This document shows positions 12,701 to 24,700 of a stretch of 64,000 nucleotides of DNA, one piece after another. The stretch covers positions 1 to 64,000 of the forward strand of contig NMRA01000982.1 in the NCBI GenBank assembly GCA_002633005.1, given 5' to 3'. The notes under the pieces are model-generated. The model was given only the letters and a program-made list of their open reading frames with translations. It ran no database searches and had not been told where the DNA came from. Source of the stretch: Phoronis australis. Taxonomy: Eukaryota > Phoronida > Phoronidae. How positions within the stretch are numbered: the stretch's first letter is position 1; each line of letters starts with the position of its first letter. The translations under genes were made by a program, and so were the position numbers.

Positions 12701-15700
12701 CGGGCTTTATCATTGGTTGATGAACCCTCGGAAGTTACTGGTTAGCTTTTCAACAAAGTGAGAAAATGGCGTACTGCCAACGATTTTTAGCCTTGTCATG
12801 CAAGTGGTGTAGCAGCAACTATTTCGTTTCGGCAGAAGGTCCAATGTTTAATAGCCGCTTGCGTGAAGCACATACATGTATGTACGTGTACAATAAACAC
12901 GCCGATTTAACTAGTATGTTATTCATACTGTATGAATACAGGACAACAACGTAAACAAAAGTTAGCGACAGCTACTAGAAAAAATGCACTGCGAAAAGGC
13001 GCAACCACAATTTTCTGGGATTCACATTTCTTAAACATGAATTTTAAGCTCAGATTTGTCTGTACAAGAGACCGCATTTTCATTTCCTCCATCAACCATG
13101 CCAGTTTGTTAGTTTGCGTAAAGCTCTCCCAGCTGTTGAGAATTCGATCTGCCTATCAGAAACGCCGGTATAAAACAAAAATTCCGGAGGAAAATTAAAT
13201 GATACTTGCGAGGCTACCCCCTAGCGGCACGCACGGAACCAGCGAGTCCTTTGATCTGACGTAAGCTCCGTAGAAGGGCGAATATCGCGAAAGCAAAAGA
13301 TCACACAAGATTTCTTTAAGTACTCGCTATATATATTTTACAAGCAAAACACGTGGTCACACTACCTTCCTTAACAAGATTTGTGTCTCTACTAAACTCT
13401 ACCGAGGATACAAGCGACAAACTTTGAGACGCAATTGCTGTGTTCGCCTTCAGCTCCACTTTCTGTTCACTACAACAGACGGCTGATCGTGTAAGCATTC
13501 GCTCATTCTGATTGTTGGAAGGTGGTGTTAAGCTTAAATATACGAACACTACGTTCATTGACTAGACCGTGGTGTCGAGAGCGTTTTTATATTGGTTCAG
13601 CAAGGTACTGGAACGGCACTCCCTCGAGTAGGGGACCTAAGTGACCGTCCCCAGAAAATTTTGAGAATTCGAATATCACTTCGTGCAGTCTAAAGGCCTC
13701 GAAATGCATTTCTAGTCATACATGTACGTTTCGAAAAATACTTTGTCGCACCTCTCCCGAAGCGCATGCTAGACATGGGACATACACTGTACATGTAAGA
13801 CATGTTGAACGTAGCACGACGAAGACAACACTAGAAAGATTATTGTCACGGCGTGACAATAACGGACTCTGCGCGTGCGTATTACTGGAATTATTACGAG
13901 AAGTTACTGACAGCAACCCGTTTACCAATATGAAAAGTAATTCTTTAAAATTGTAGGAGAAATTACATATTAATTTTTTGATGACCTTTCCACAAATTGA
14001 CCTCTTCCGCTGCATTATGAGCCCCGATGAGGGAGTAATTTTAACTCGATTAAAAGTGTGGTTAATGCTAATAATCACAGATGTTTTACTTTAAGCACTT
14101 CAGAATACAAGATGAATGAAGTGGTCAATTTTTCAGAAGAAAAATGCACCTAATGACCCCATGGGTGCACCAAACGACCTGAAAATTTAGAATTCAAACT
14201 CAATCGCACTTAGTAAACAGATACGTAATTCTGAAGTCTCTAGGTCAAAATGTTAGTTTGCACTCAATGACCTTTGACCTATTTTTTCTGATTGGTTAGG
14301 CCTATTGCGAAGTAAAGTAGGTATTCAATTGGAAATGTTAACTTCACCAGTGTGCTGAAATTGAAAAGAATTCCTTTAAAAACGTAAGAGCTATAACATT
14401 TTGAACGTTACATGACCTTTGCACTAATTCACCTTATCCGGTGCATTTTAAGCATCTTTAGGAGAATTATTGCAAAGCCCATGGAAAATGTGTTTAACGC
14501 TGGGAATCACAGTTGTCTAACGGTTGACACATCAGAATACTTGCTGATTGAAATAGTCAAATTTTCAGAAGAAAAATGCACCTAATGACCCCATGTTTGC
14601 ACTAAATGACCTGAAACTTTGGATTCCGATTTGATTTACCTGTGGCAATCAGACCTGTCAATTTGAGGTGTCTAGCTCAAAATTTTAGTTTGCACCTAAT
14701 GACCTTTGTCCTATTCACCTGATTGGATGACCTGATTACTTAGAAAAGAAATTTTTTAAATTGTCATGTTGACTTATACCTGTGTGCCGAATTTGAAAAA
14801 GATAGCTTTAACACTGAAGGAGGAGTAGCATTTTGAAAATTATACGACCTTTGCACCAAACGACCTCTTCCGGTGCAATGTGGAATATGATTATATAATC
14901 AATCAAAATTTATATACTATCAAAGGTCATATGCTGAATTTAAAAACCGTACCTGCACCCAATTTGGAGTTATTAAGCCCCAAAGTTGGTCGGAAGAAGA
15001 ATAAGAATAAGAATAAGAAAAAGAATAAGAATAAGAATAAGAATAAAATTGAAAACCCAGAAACAACAGTACTCTGCGCTTACACGCGCAGAGTAATTAT
15101 TGCTCAAGTACCAAGACATTTCTGCGCAAGAATGCGGCTTCTAATGACATCGATTGACATACTGAATATGTTTAATGAATACATGCATGCGACATCTTTT
15201 TACAGCTGACGCATGGGATTTTCGGTACTGCCGTGGGAACTGATATGCATGAATGTACTCACTGGCATTCCGTCGGTCATCCCCAATAAAACTGCCCTAG
15301 GAGATCACGATTTGTTATTGCGTGCGGTAGATCAGGCCCCGCAGTCTAATTTTTGGACTCGAAATCGATCTCGAAATTAATTTTGCAAGTTTCTATTCAA
15401 TTTTTGTGGATCATATAATCCAGATAAAGGAATATTTTTTTCTGGACACATTGTAGTTTGCAGTTGTATACAGACGAGTTTCCATTCCGAGGGTCGCAGG
15501 TTATGATCTTTTGGTTCGAACTACAAACCCGAGTAAAACTCGGAGATTTCGCGTAAAACCACAGTCGAAATTTCGGGTTCAGACTTGAACTTTTAAGGTA
15601 AATGTTGCGTGCAATCTAGAGTTAGACGGTGTTTCACATAAACCATTCTGTAATCAAGTACAGAAGAGCAGACACTTATTTTGAGTTCCTTCAAAAGTGG

Positions 15701-18700
15701 AAAATGACAAATGAAAAAATGGAGCCCCGTCCCTGAGCAATATCACTCGCGATACACGTGCCAGAGAAAGAATTAACCAATCTTCCGCCGTTTGGCGTTT
15801 CCAAACATTTGTCACGATTTGTGGAAGTTTGTCGTGATGTTTGCAAACCTTTGCCGTTGTGTTTTAAAACTTTTGTCGTGATACTTGTCAGCGTGGACCT
15901 CTCGCGTCGATTGTCGTAAGATGAGTTTGAGTGACAATATCCGAACATGACATTCACTACATGTACAAGATTGTTGACATTTCGGATACATGTATGTGCC
16001 GTGGCACCACTTCGTCAGAGACAACTGTTGGTGGCTTTGACAAAGAACGGAAACCTATGATTTAGGTTTACGTGATGTTGCACAGCAACTTAACTGATTT
16101 TATCGGTCTCTATTTTTCAGAGAACTACCACGTGACAGGATTAAAATTGGCACCAAGGGCGTTTTGCGACCCCTACGGCTACATACACAACCAGTCTGTC
16201 ACCGACGATGTGATTTTGAAAGCTCTAAACAGGTTTTACCCGATCGGGACGACGTGTAGTGACCCAGATGTTCTTCTGTTGCCGGCTGCTTACAACGACA
16301 CTCAGCTGACCAGGGGAGTTTCCTGGAGCCTACCTAAAAACGAGAAGCAGATTTTACACATATACTTTGGCACGCAAAACGGTGTCTTTTGGGTGTACCC
16401 TGCGCAACAAATCAAACGGAATTATGACCACACGGCGTAAGTTACTGTGGTCTATGAATGATAACTTGGCTACGGGTGATGAAATAGTTTGGTATATAGG
16501 CTACTTTTCTGTCACGTCTTGCATTGAGAGATTAGTTTTAATTTCAAACTTGGTTGCAGTTTTGCATGTGCTTGTTCAACTCTTCACAATAACGTCTGTC
16601 CTTTGGTGTCCTAGGCAACACCCGTGACATTACCGAGTTGCACGTTACCTACATGTAGTTCCCTCCTCAGTTTTATTCGTTCAGCAGCACTAAGCCAATG
16701 CATACCTGCTACACCGAGAAACGGTTTACAATTTCTTTAGTATTTGAAGTTATTCCACTCACACTCTAATCTCTGATGAGATTTTCTGCAACATTTCACT
16801 AATCGTTACCATGGAAACGTTTTCCTGACGCAAAGTTCTGTCTGAATCTCTTTTCCAACATACTTTCCCGCACGAAGTAGCGTCGGTATTTCCATATTGC
16901 ACATGAGTCTTGTGGATCTAGTTATTCGCTCAGGTTGTCAAGGTTATCGAAAACTGGGGCTTGATACACTAAGATGTAATTTTACGACGTTCTTACACAG
17001 AGTCTAAAGGAAGACTAACGCTACCAAACTACTACGACTGGTCTTGGTCTCCGTTCAGACTATATCTTAAAAAAACTTTGTAAAATTGCGCCATTTGGGC
17101 GTAACATTCCCAATCCTTAAGATACTTCTTCATTTCAGCCAAGAGTGGTACAAGAACACCATGCACCGGCCACACAAGACATTCTGCGCATCTTCAGTGT
17201 ACAACATGTACTTCCGGAAGTACCAAGTAGACAGACATAAAGAGAAATTAATTACTATATCGCTTCCTATCTACCAGTCGTACGACGTCGTGTATTTTAA
17301 GGAGAGAAGAAGTATGTTAACACCTTTTACTAAGAAAGTTGAAGTAAAAGCTTTAGACTACACGCGTGCTTGAAATGCGAGACATCTAGATATGAACCCG
17401 GACTCTGGACCTACGCCAAAAGGCAAGGGTCGTGTGTCCGCCGCAACACCCAAAAGCATCTAGCGTCGTTTTCTTTTAATCGAACGGGAAATTAGGGATA
17501 AATAGTAAATCACAAAATATATGATAGTACCACGCATGTTCGGACTTGTTTGGTGCGATTCTTGATAGTGTGGTTGAACCCGTCGAAAGCGAGACCGTTG
17601 GCAAGTATAGGTTTGTCCTCCAAACCCTTTCGAGGAAATTAGCAATGTTATACTTTCACTATTGTTACGAACCTTTTTGTTCCATAATCATGACCTTACA
17701 AGAATTTGCATTCCATTCTGCTGTTGAATGATGCCAGGTCCTAGAAACTAAGCAATTAATCCGTAAACACTAGGTTGTAGGAGATTGGTTTGTGTGTATT
17801 TTCACCTGTTAATTTACCATTTTTCTTGCATAAATGTATAGAGCGAATTTCCAATTCCCCATTCAAGAAGTCACAAATGTTTTAAACCGCACATTTTCTG
17901 CTACAAATGAGGTTGTCGTGATCGAGTTAAACCGACACGTATGCTTAGAAGTAGAGGGCGCTGTACACAACAGCATTGATTTCGACAATTACAAACAGAA
18001 AAACTTTTCTGGCAACCGCTCATCAACTCCAACGGTGGCTGTAAAAGGACGGCACGGCAACTTTTTACTCCGTTGATAACTATCGATAGACGTATTGACT
18101 CTAGCGATAGGCTTATTAACTCTATAGATATACTATCTCTCGATAGAGTTAGTAGCTCTCGATAGACTTACTATCTCTATTGATAGATTTACTAACTCTA
18201 GCGATGGACTTACTAACTCTATCAATAAACACACTAACTCTATCGATAGACTTATTAACTCTAACGTCTATCGATAGACTTATTAACTCTACTGATAGAC
18301 TTATTATCTCTATCGATAGACTTATTAACTCTATCGATAGATTTATTATCTCTATCGATAGACTTACATAACTCTATCAATAGAGTTACGATACTGAAGC
18401 TCCTACCTTGGTTTCAAATTAAAGTGGATGACCAAAACAAGCATATTGTCGATTTATTCAAGCTAGGACTGACTCAAAATGAAATATGAATAANTCCGTT
18501 GATAACTATCGATAGACGTATTGACTCCAGCGATAGGCTTATTAACTCTATAGATATACTATCTCTCGATAGCGTTAGTAGCTCTCGATAGACTTACTAT
18601 CTCTATTGATAGATTTACTAACTCTAGCGATGGACTTACTAACTCTATCGATAAACACACTAACTCTATCGATAGACTTATTAACTCTAACGTCTATCGA

Positions 18701-21700
18701 TAGACTTATTAACTCTACTGATAGACTTATTATCTCTATCGATAGACTTATTAACTCTATCGATAGATTTATTATCTCTATCGATAGACTTACATAACTC
18801 TATCAATAGAGTTACGATACTGAAGCTCCTACCTTGGTTTCAAATTAAAGTGGATGACCAAAACAAGCATATTGTCGATTTATTCAAGCTAGGACTGACT
18901 CAAAATGAAATATGAATAAAGGTACATGTACTCATTCGTCGTTTTGGTGCGTCATTAAGCACAGGGCAATTGCGACGTGTTTTTGGCGACATTTGGACTT
19001 CTGCGCCGTAAAATTATGTTTGATTTTGATGAAATGGTTCGTTTTTTGAAGAACACGTAGCGGGTTCAGGTCAGGTGCACGGTTTTATATTTATGCATCA
19101 GAAGTGCGTAGCAACTGTTGTAACTGTTCCACGAGGCATCAATTGGCAAGTTTTAACTGTCATTGATCAGTCTGGAGTTGAAGCCAGACGTTGTAAGCGG
19201 CCAGTTTGGAGGATATATTTTCAAGACGTGAGATTAACAAAACGTCATAAACGAGTGACAATCCCTTATCGTTGTCTGGACCCTTCTCTCATGACGAGTT
19301 GCTTTCACCAGAGCTGTTTAATTTAATTTTGATTTGTCTGTTGTTACTTATTTATTGTGTTTTATCAAGCTCTCCCTTGAGGTCATGTAATAAATAATTG
19401 CTCATGACGAATTCAAGTAGTTAGTTCCGATGTTACACTTTTTGTTGGTACAGTTTATACAATATTGATACCAGGTGTGAATGTTTGCAGTGAAACGTCA
19501 GTAGTGTTTATTTAATATTTATTTAGTAAAATAAAACTCTTAAAACCAGTAACACCACATCACTCAATGACAACAAGTCTCACAAATAACATGCACCAAT
19601 ACTGCCGTACTGGCAACTGCACACAACCTGATTGCATCTGTGATAAACAGGCGGTTAAAACATGGCGCTTCGACGCAATGGTCAGCACACCTTCAAAAAT
19701 GGAAGCTATTGTCGATAGGTCTAACCTTCTGAAAGTACCGGTAACGAATCGTTGACTCTTAAGAAACATCTCACACGTACGTGAATCTGGCTTATAGTTA
19801 CGGCATCATCATTTGTATGTACACGTACAGTTGTATACAGTGCTGATCGAATCCAATGTCCTATCGAACGAACTTCAGCCTCAGTCAGGCCTCGGGTGAC
19901 CTTCAACCGGAGTGAGGTCAGGCTTCGCCCGGACGCGTTCTGAACTCGGTTGGGTTGTGACTCACCCTAAGACTGGCCTAGGTTGGACTCGGTTGGACTG
20001 CGGTTATTGAGTCATTAAATGTCCGGGGGGTTACCCCTGCATATGCTACCACTGACCGCTGAACCTGCACTCATGGCTTGATTTCCTCGCAGGTTTTTGT
20101 CANCTTACTTACAGTAACCCCCCAGTATTTCCAGCTTTCCGAGCGAAGTAAAAACAAAGCCAAGGCATAGCACGGACGCGACTTCACTTCGGATTAACCG
20201 CGGTCAGACGAAGTCCGGACCTGAGCTAGCCTCGGTCCAACCGCGGTTTGGAACCCGTATCCGGACGCGGCCTAGCTGCGTTCGATAGGACGTTGGATTC
20301 GATCAGCACTGTAACAGGAGAAATGATATATGCCAATTCAAATTTTGTTGAAACAAAAAGAACGAATTAAATCCATCTTAAACCTATCTTGCTTACAGTT
20401 ACCGCCACACTGAACATGTATTTTGAAATAAACAACACATCATCTTATATTTTACAAAAGCTTGTCTACTTAATTAAAAAAAAAACATTTTCAACAGTTC
20501 AGCAGTCTGTTTGATGCCTACGTACACTGTATGAGTTCCTGAGCCACGGCAAAAGCCAACATACTGTCAATTTTGAAATCAAGAGTAGAGTGATCTAAGA
20601 ACCATGATTTTAGACATTATAGCAAAGTTTTTAGCAATGACGGAATCTGAAATCAGGCGTATCTTATTCACCCAGATACTGACAATCCAGAACGAGCTTT
20701 TAAGCCATAGATCTGCAAGTATAAAAATGGTCGCCAATTTCGAGGTCCAACGGCACCTCACTAACCAAATATAGGGTCTGTGCGCCCCGTGTCTACATAT
20801 GTACTGTATGCCGAGACAAATGACCAGTGACTATTATTCCATAGCAACATGCTGTTGGAGGTATGACAGGTAAAAAAGCATCATGGTAATCATACAAGAT
20901 CATTCAATTGTTTAAATAACCATTGCGCCTATCGCTGTGCCTATTTTGTGGGTCATGAAACATCGCATTAGTCCCAAACACTAAGTTACTAGATATCGAT
21001 AGAGATAGTAAGTCTATCGATAGAGATTGTAAGTCTATAGATAGAGCTACTAATTCTATCGATAGAGATAGTAAGTCTGTCGATAGAGATGGTAAGTCTA
21101 TTGATAGAGATAGTAAGTCTATCGATAGAGCTAGTATAAGTTTATCGATAGAGATTGTAAGTCTACAGATAGAGCTACTAATTCTATCGATAGAAATAGC
21201 AAGTCTATCGATAGACTTATTAACTCTACCGCTAGAGATGGTAAGTCTATTGATAGAGATGGTAAGTCTATCGGTAGACTTAATAACTCTATCGATAGAG
21301 ATGGTAAGTCTGTTGATAGAGATAGTAAGTCTATCGATAGAGCTACTAATTCTATCGATAGAGATATTAAGTCTATCGATAAAGTTAATAATTCTAGCAA
21401 TAGAGTCTGTCGATAGAAATAGTAAGTCTATCGATAGAGTTATAACTGTGTCGATAGACTTATACTAAGCCTATCGATGGAGATAGTAAGTCTATCGGTA
21501 GAGTTAGTAAGTCTATCGATAGAGTTACTAAGTCTATTGATAGAGATGGTAAGTCTATCGATTGAGTTAATAAGTCTATAGAGTTAGCAAGTCTATCGAT
21601 AGAGTTAATAAGTCTATCGACAGAGTTAGAAACGGGGAAAAAGTTGCTTTGCTGTCCTTTTACAGCCACCTTATATCGAAGATAACAGAGGTTTAGTCCA

Positions 21701-24700
21701 AGCAATAAAATTACCGATCACGGGAAATGAATCCCAAAGAGTATTTTTTGTTGGCTTAAGCAAAGTTACACTGTATTTGGCCCGGGTTATATCTTAAAAT
21801 AAAAAAACACTGGGTCAACGGACACAACAGGATAATTCTCGTTTTTTCACAATTCTGAATACTTCAGCATGTGCCCGATGTAATAAATGTATGTGGTTTG
21901 ATATGACTACATGTACCTCAGCAAGCACGACAGTTGTAAGGCCAACGCTATTTAATGGGATGTGTCTGTTTGTGTACTTTTTACCCAGACACTTCTAAAT
22001 ACATACAATGGGTTACCAAAACAGCGTTACCCAAATTATCAATGAAAACCCGTTTTGCCATGAAGTACAACAGTTCCATGAATGAATGAAAGGTGCCAAC
22101 ACTTCATTAACTTAAAAAAATCGTTTTCCAAGCAATTTTCATTACATCTTTACATACTATTGAAATATTGGATTGCTGATGGACAAAATGAACATTAAGA
22201 GGGGTACAAACTGAAACTGCTGTAATCTGGATAGTGTTTGTTAATATTTAAGTTTGCCTCTGGGATGTCTCCATGAACATTGAGTAACACAGCTTTGTGT
22301 TTTATATGACTTATATTTGCAGCGTGGCAAAAGTTGCATGGAAGCATAGAACGCTAGGGAGGAGGCAGTCTGGCCTGGTTGATAAGTGCCCGCTTTCTTT
22401 ACTCGAGGTCGTGGGTTCGAGTCCCACCAGGTCACACTGCTAAACCCTTGAGCCAGGTTTCTAGCTCCTCAGCTCGGTTTTAACCATATATTAATAAAGC
22501 ATCAAAATATTTCCAGATGATTAGTGCAATGGGCCCACATGAGAGGCCTGCGCATATCTGGTACAACGTGTATCAGACCGCCTGCAATTATTTTTATCTA
22601 TAGAACGCTAGGCCTGAAATTCCAACTCCAATCTCGCGGCCGCATGCGCGAAAGTTGTTTGCATTCGTTTGTTCCGGTATGTGTTCTTGCTATGGAATTT
22701 ACTGTCGTTAAAACTTTTCGCAACTCCGCCGTTTTTCAAGCGAACTGCAAAAAGCCATGTAATTAGAAAGCCCTTTGTCAGTCCCTGATGATTGTTCCAG
22801 AAGCAAAATATGAATATTTTAATTTATTAGTATTTACCATTTCGCATACCTGGATGGTTTAAAAATAATTTTAATTCTAAAAACCAAGAGTGTTACCAAA
22901 ATGCGAAAAATAGCAGCGTGTAATAATAAATAGTAACGTCAAAATAGAAACGAACCAGGGAGTTTATATAAATGACTAGTTTAGCCATTTGAGAAATAAT
23001 TTCAATGATTCAAAAGATTTCTACCATATGAAGACAAAGGTTTTAGAATTTGGATCTCTCACAATTGCAGTGGACAATTCATCCAAAAGCACACATCTTC
23101 ATATATATTATCATTAATTGGACCTTTGGTGCCGTTTTCATATAATTGCATTCAAAAGTAAAAATTCAGAATGCAGTGACATTTACGAAAAAACGACACG
23201 ACGAACTACTCCAAGAACATGTATATATCCGAAATTTGCAGATAACTATCACGTAGTTTTGAAATGTACCGTGGATAGATCATTACATTGGTTGCCATGT
23301 AGGTCTTTCCATAAAAGTTCAGAAAGTAAAAGTTGGTGATCCTGATACATGTAGTGTATGATGACCGTAAACAAGATACGATGGATGACACTTTAACGAT
23401 TGTTATGTCACTATAGAAAGAGGACTCTGGAAAATAACATCATTAATAAATATTTTGAACACCAGTTGCTCAGTTGTCAAGTCAACATTCAAGAGCCAAA
23501 AAACGGAACTATTGGATTGAAAAGAGGGACTTCAGGATAAAAACTGTTGGTAAACTCTTGACATGCAGTATAATGCAGTAGGTTGTTGCAAGAGTTTCTA
23601 CGACTGGAGCTGAAAAGATATCAGGGTCAGAGGTCGGTGCTTATAAAGAACTGTAATTGTCGGATTTGTTGAATAATTTTGCCGACAAATCGCTGATTGT
23701 ATGGAACTGTACCTCAAGAGTCTGGCTTGAAGAACAAAATGAAAATAAAGCAATGATATTAGGCTTGATTTGATCGCTACAACTCTCGATCGGAAGTCAG
23801 TCGAGCAGGCAACCGGATGATCCTCAGTGTAAATTCTCGGACTGGTCTCGGGGTCGCAAGCTCCAATAACACAATGCATAGGTCAAGTGCTGGAGTTGGC
23901 ATTCCAGAGCTAGAGTTCTGTGATCGAATTGAAAGTACAAATTTTGTTAATTTTCCATGAAACTCGTGCCGTAAATCGTCAACATTTTGCCGAACCCAAA
24001 ATAACCATTTCAAGTGAATTCGGTCCCTACTGTCATTTGTGCCTGCTTTCTTTCTAGGAGTTCTGTGTATAAAGTCGACGACGCTTGTGACTGCATGTGG
24101 TGTACGGAAACCACCGGATGAATGAGAAACAATATCAATTTTTACAACACTATAAAATGTTATAGGCCTAGAAGTAAAAACTTGCAGCTTCTTTTTAGGT
24201 AATAAAACTTACAAACAACAGTTCGAGGGCGAAAACAGTCTACACGGTGTTTTAGCTGTCGATATCAACTATGACTATATACATGAGCTCGCGGTGACAA
24301 TCGGCCGCCATATGGGTATGGACTGTAACCAGAAGTGAGTGTCGTTACTATCTACGGTAATGTTCCATTTATTTCGCTCACTCATCTAATTTTGCACACT
24401 CAAAACCGTACAGTTGTACATAAGCATCAGTCGACACATTGTTCCTGACAATCATTATCCATGGAAACCCCGAATATAAATGGTTTAGCGGCTGCAAGGT
24501 CCAAGTTTGTGAGTTCTTTCAGATTTGTGCAATGAATTGGTTTTACATGTATATCGCCAGTACACAGTTGCTTACCGAAAGTTACTAGTCGATATTTCTT
24601 TAGGTGTGTGGTTACTCGAAAGTTGGTTCAAAACCGCTAACGATTCGGGTCTGCCTCAGGCGAAACAGTTGCTTGTTCACCACACTTTAACTTCACTTAC

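Larger units (their letters stand above)
13842..15100 (+). mobile_element. Helentron/HINE-like non-autonomous rolling-circle element
   Basis: From left to right: a short hairpin (13842-13860, arms ATTGTCAC), the 5' subterminal word ACTCTGCGC (13866), three copies of a core repeat with a period of about 430 bp (13930-14885), an AT-rich tail, a GAATAA-type microsatellite (about 14993-15045), and a 3' hairpin at 15070-15095 (10-bp perfect stem TACTCTGCGC, loop TTACAC). The 5' word repeats the hairpin arm. A core tandem array, microsatellite and 3' stem-loop whose arm recurs near the 5' end is the described architecture of HINE/Helentron-associated elements. No protein is encoded. The exact termini are uncertain. 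Confidence 0.6.
18034..21670. mobile_element. Foldback-like element with inverted arrays of a 21-bp TATCGATA module
   Basis: A 40-50-bp end beginning GGTGGCTGTAAAAGGAC stands at 18034 and, inverted, ends at 21670. Directly inside each end lies an array of a 21-bp unit: ATCGATAGACTTATTAACTCT on the left (18076-18816) and its reverse complement on the right (20991-21629). The middle (about 18920-20990) is unique apart from a Tc1-type MITE. Long inverted termini built of short direct repeats are the hallmark of foldback elements such as Drosophila FB and Galileo. No transposase frame was found and no target duplication is clear. The element fills much of the 6.9-kb intron 17312-24198. Confidence 0.55.

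Noticed and set aside
17834-18076. Open frame with EVTNVLNRTFSATNEVVVIE
   Set aside because: Sits between two exons that join exactly without it, and its end overlaps the foldback terminus.
18180-18797. Plus-strand open frames with SIDRLIN-type heptads
   Set aside because: They are products of the 21-nt tandem array, whose period is a multiple of three. The same happens on both strands at 21131-21705.
22363-22437. Functional tRNA gene
   Set aside because: B box and T-arm are intact but the acceptor strands do not pair, so a SINE or tRNA pseudogene is more likely.
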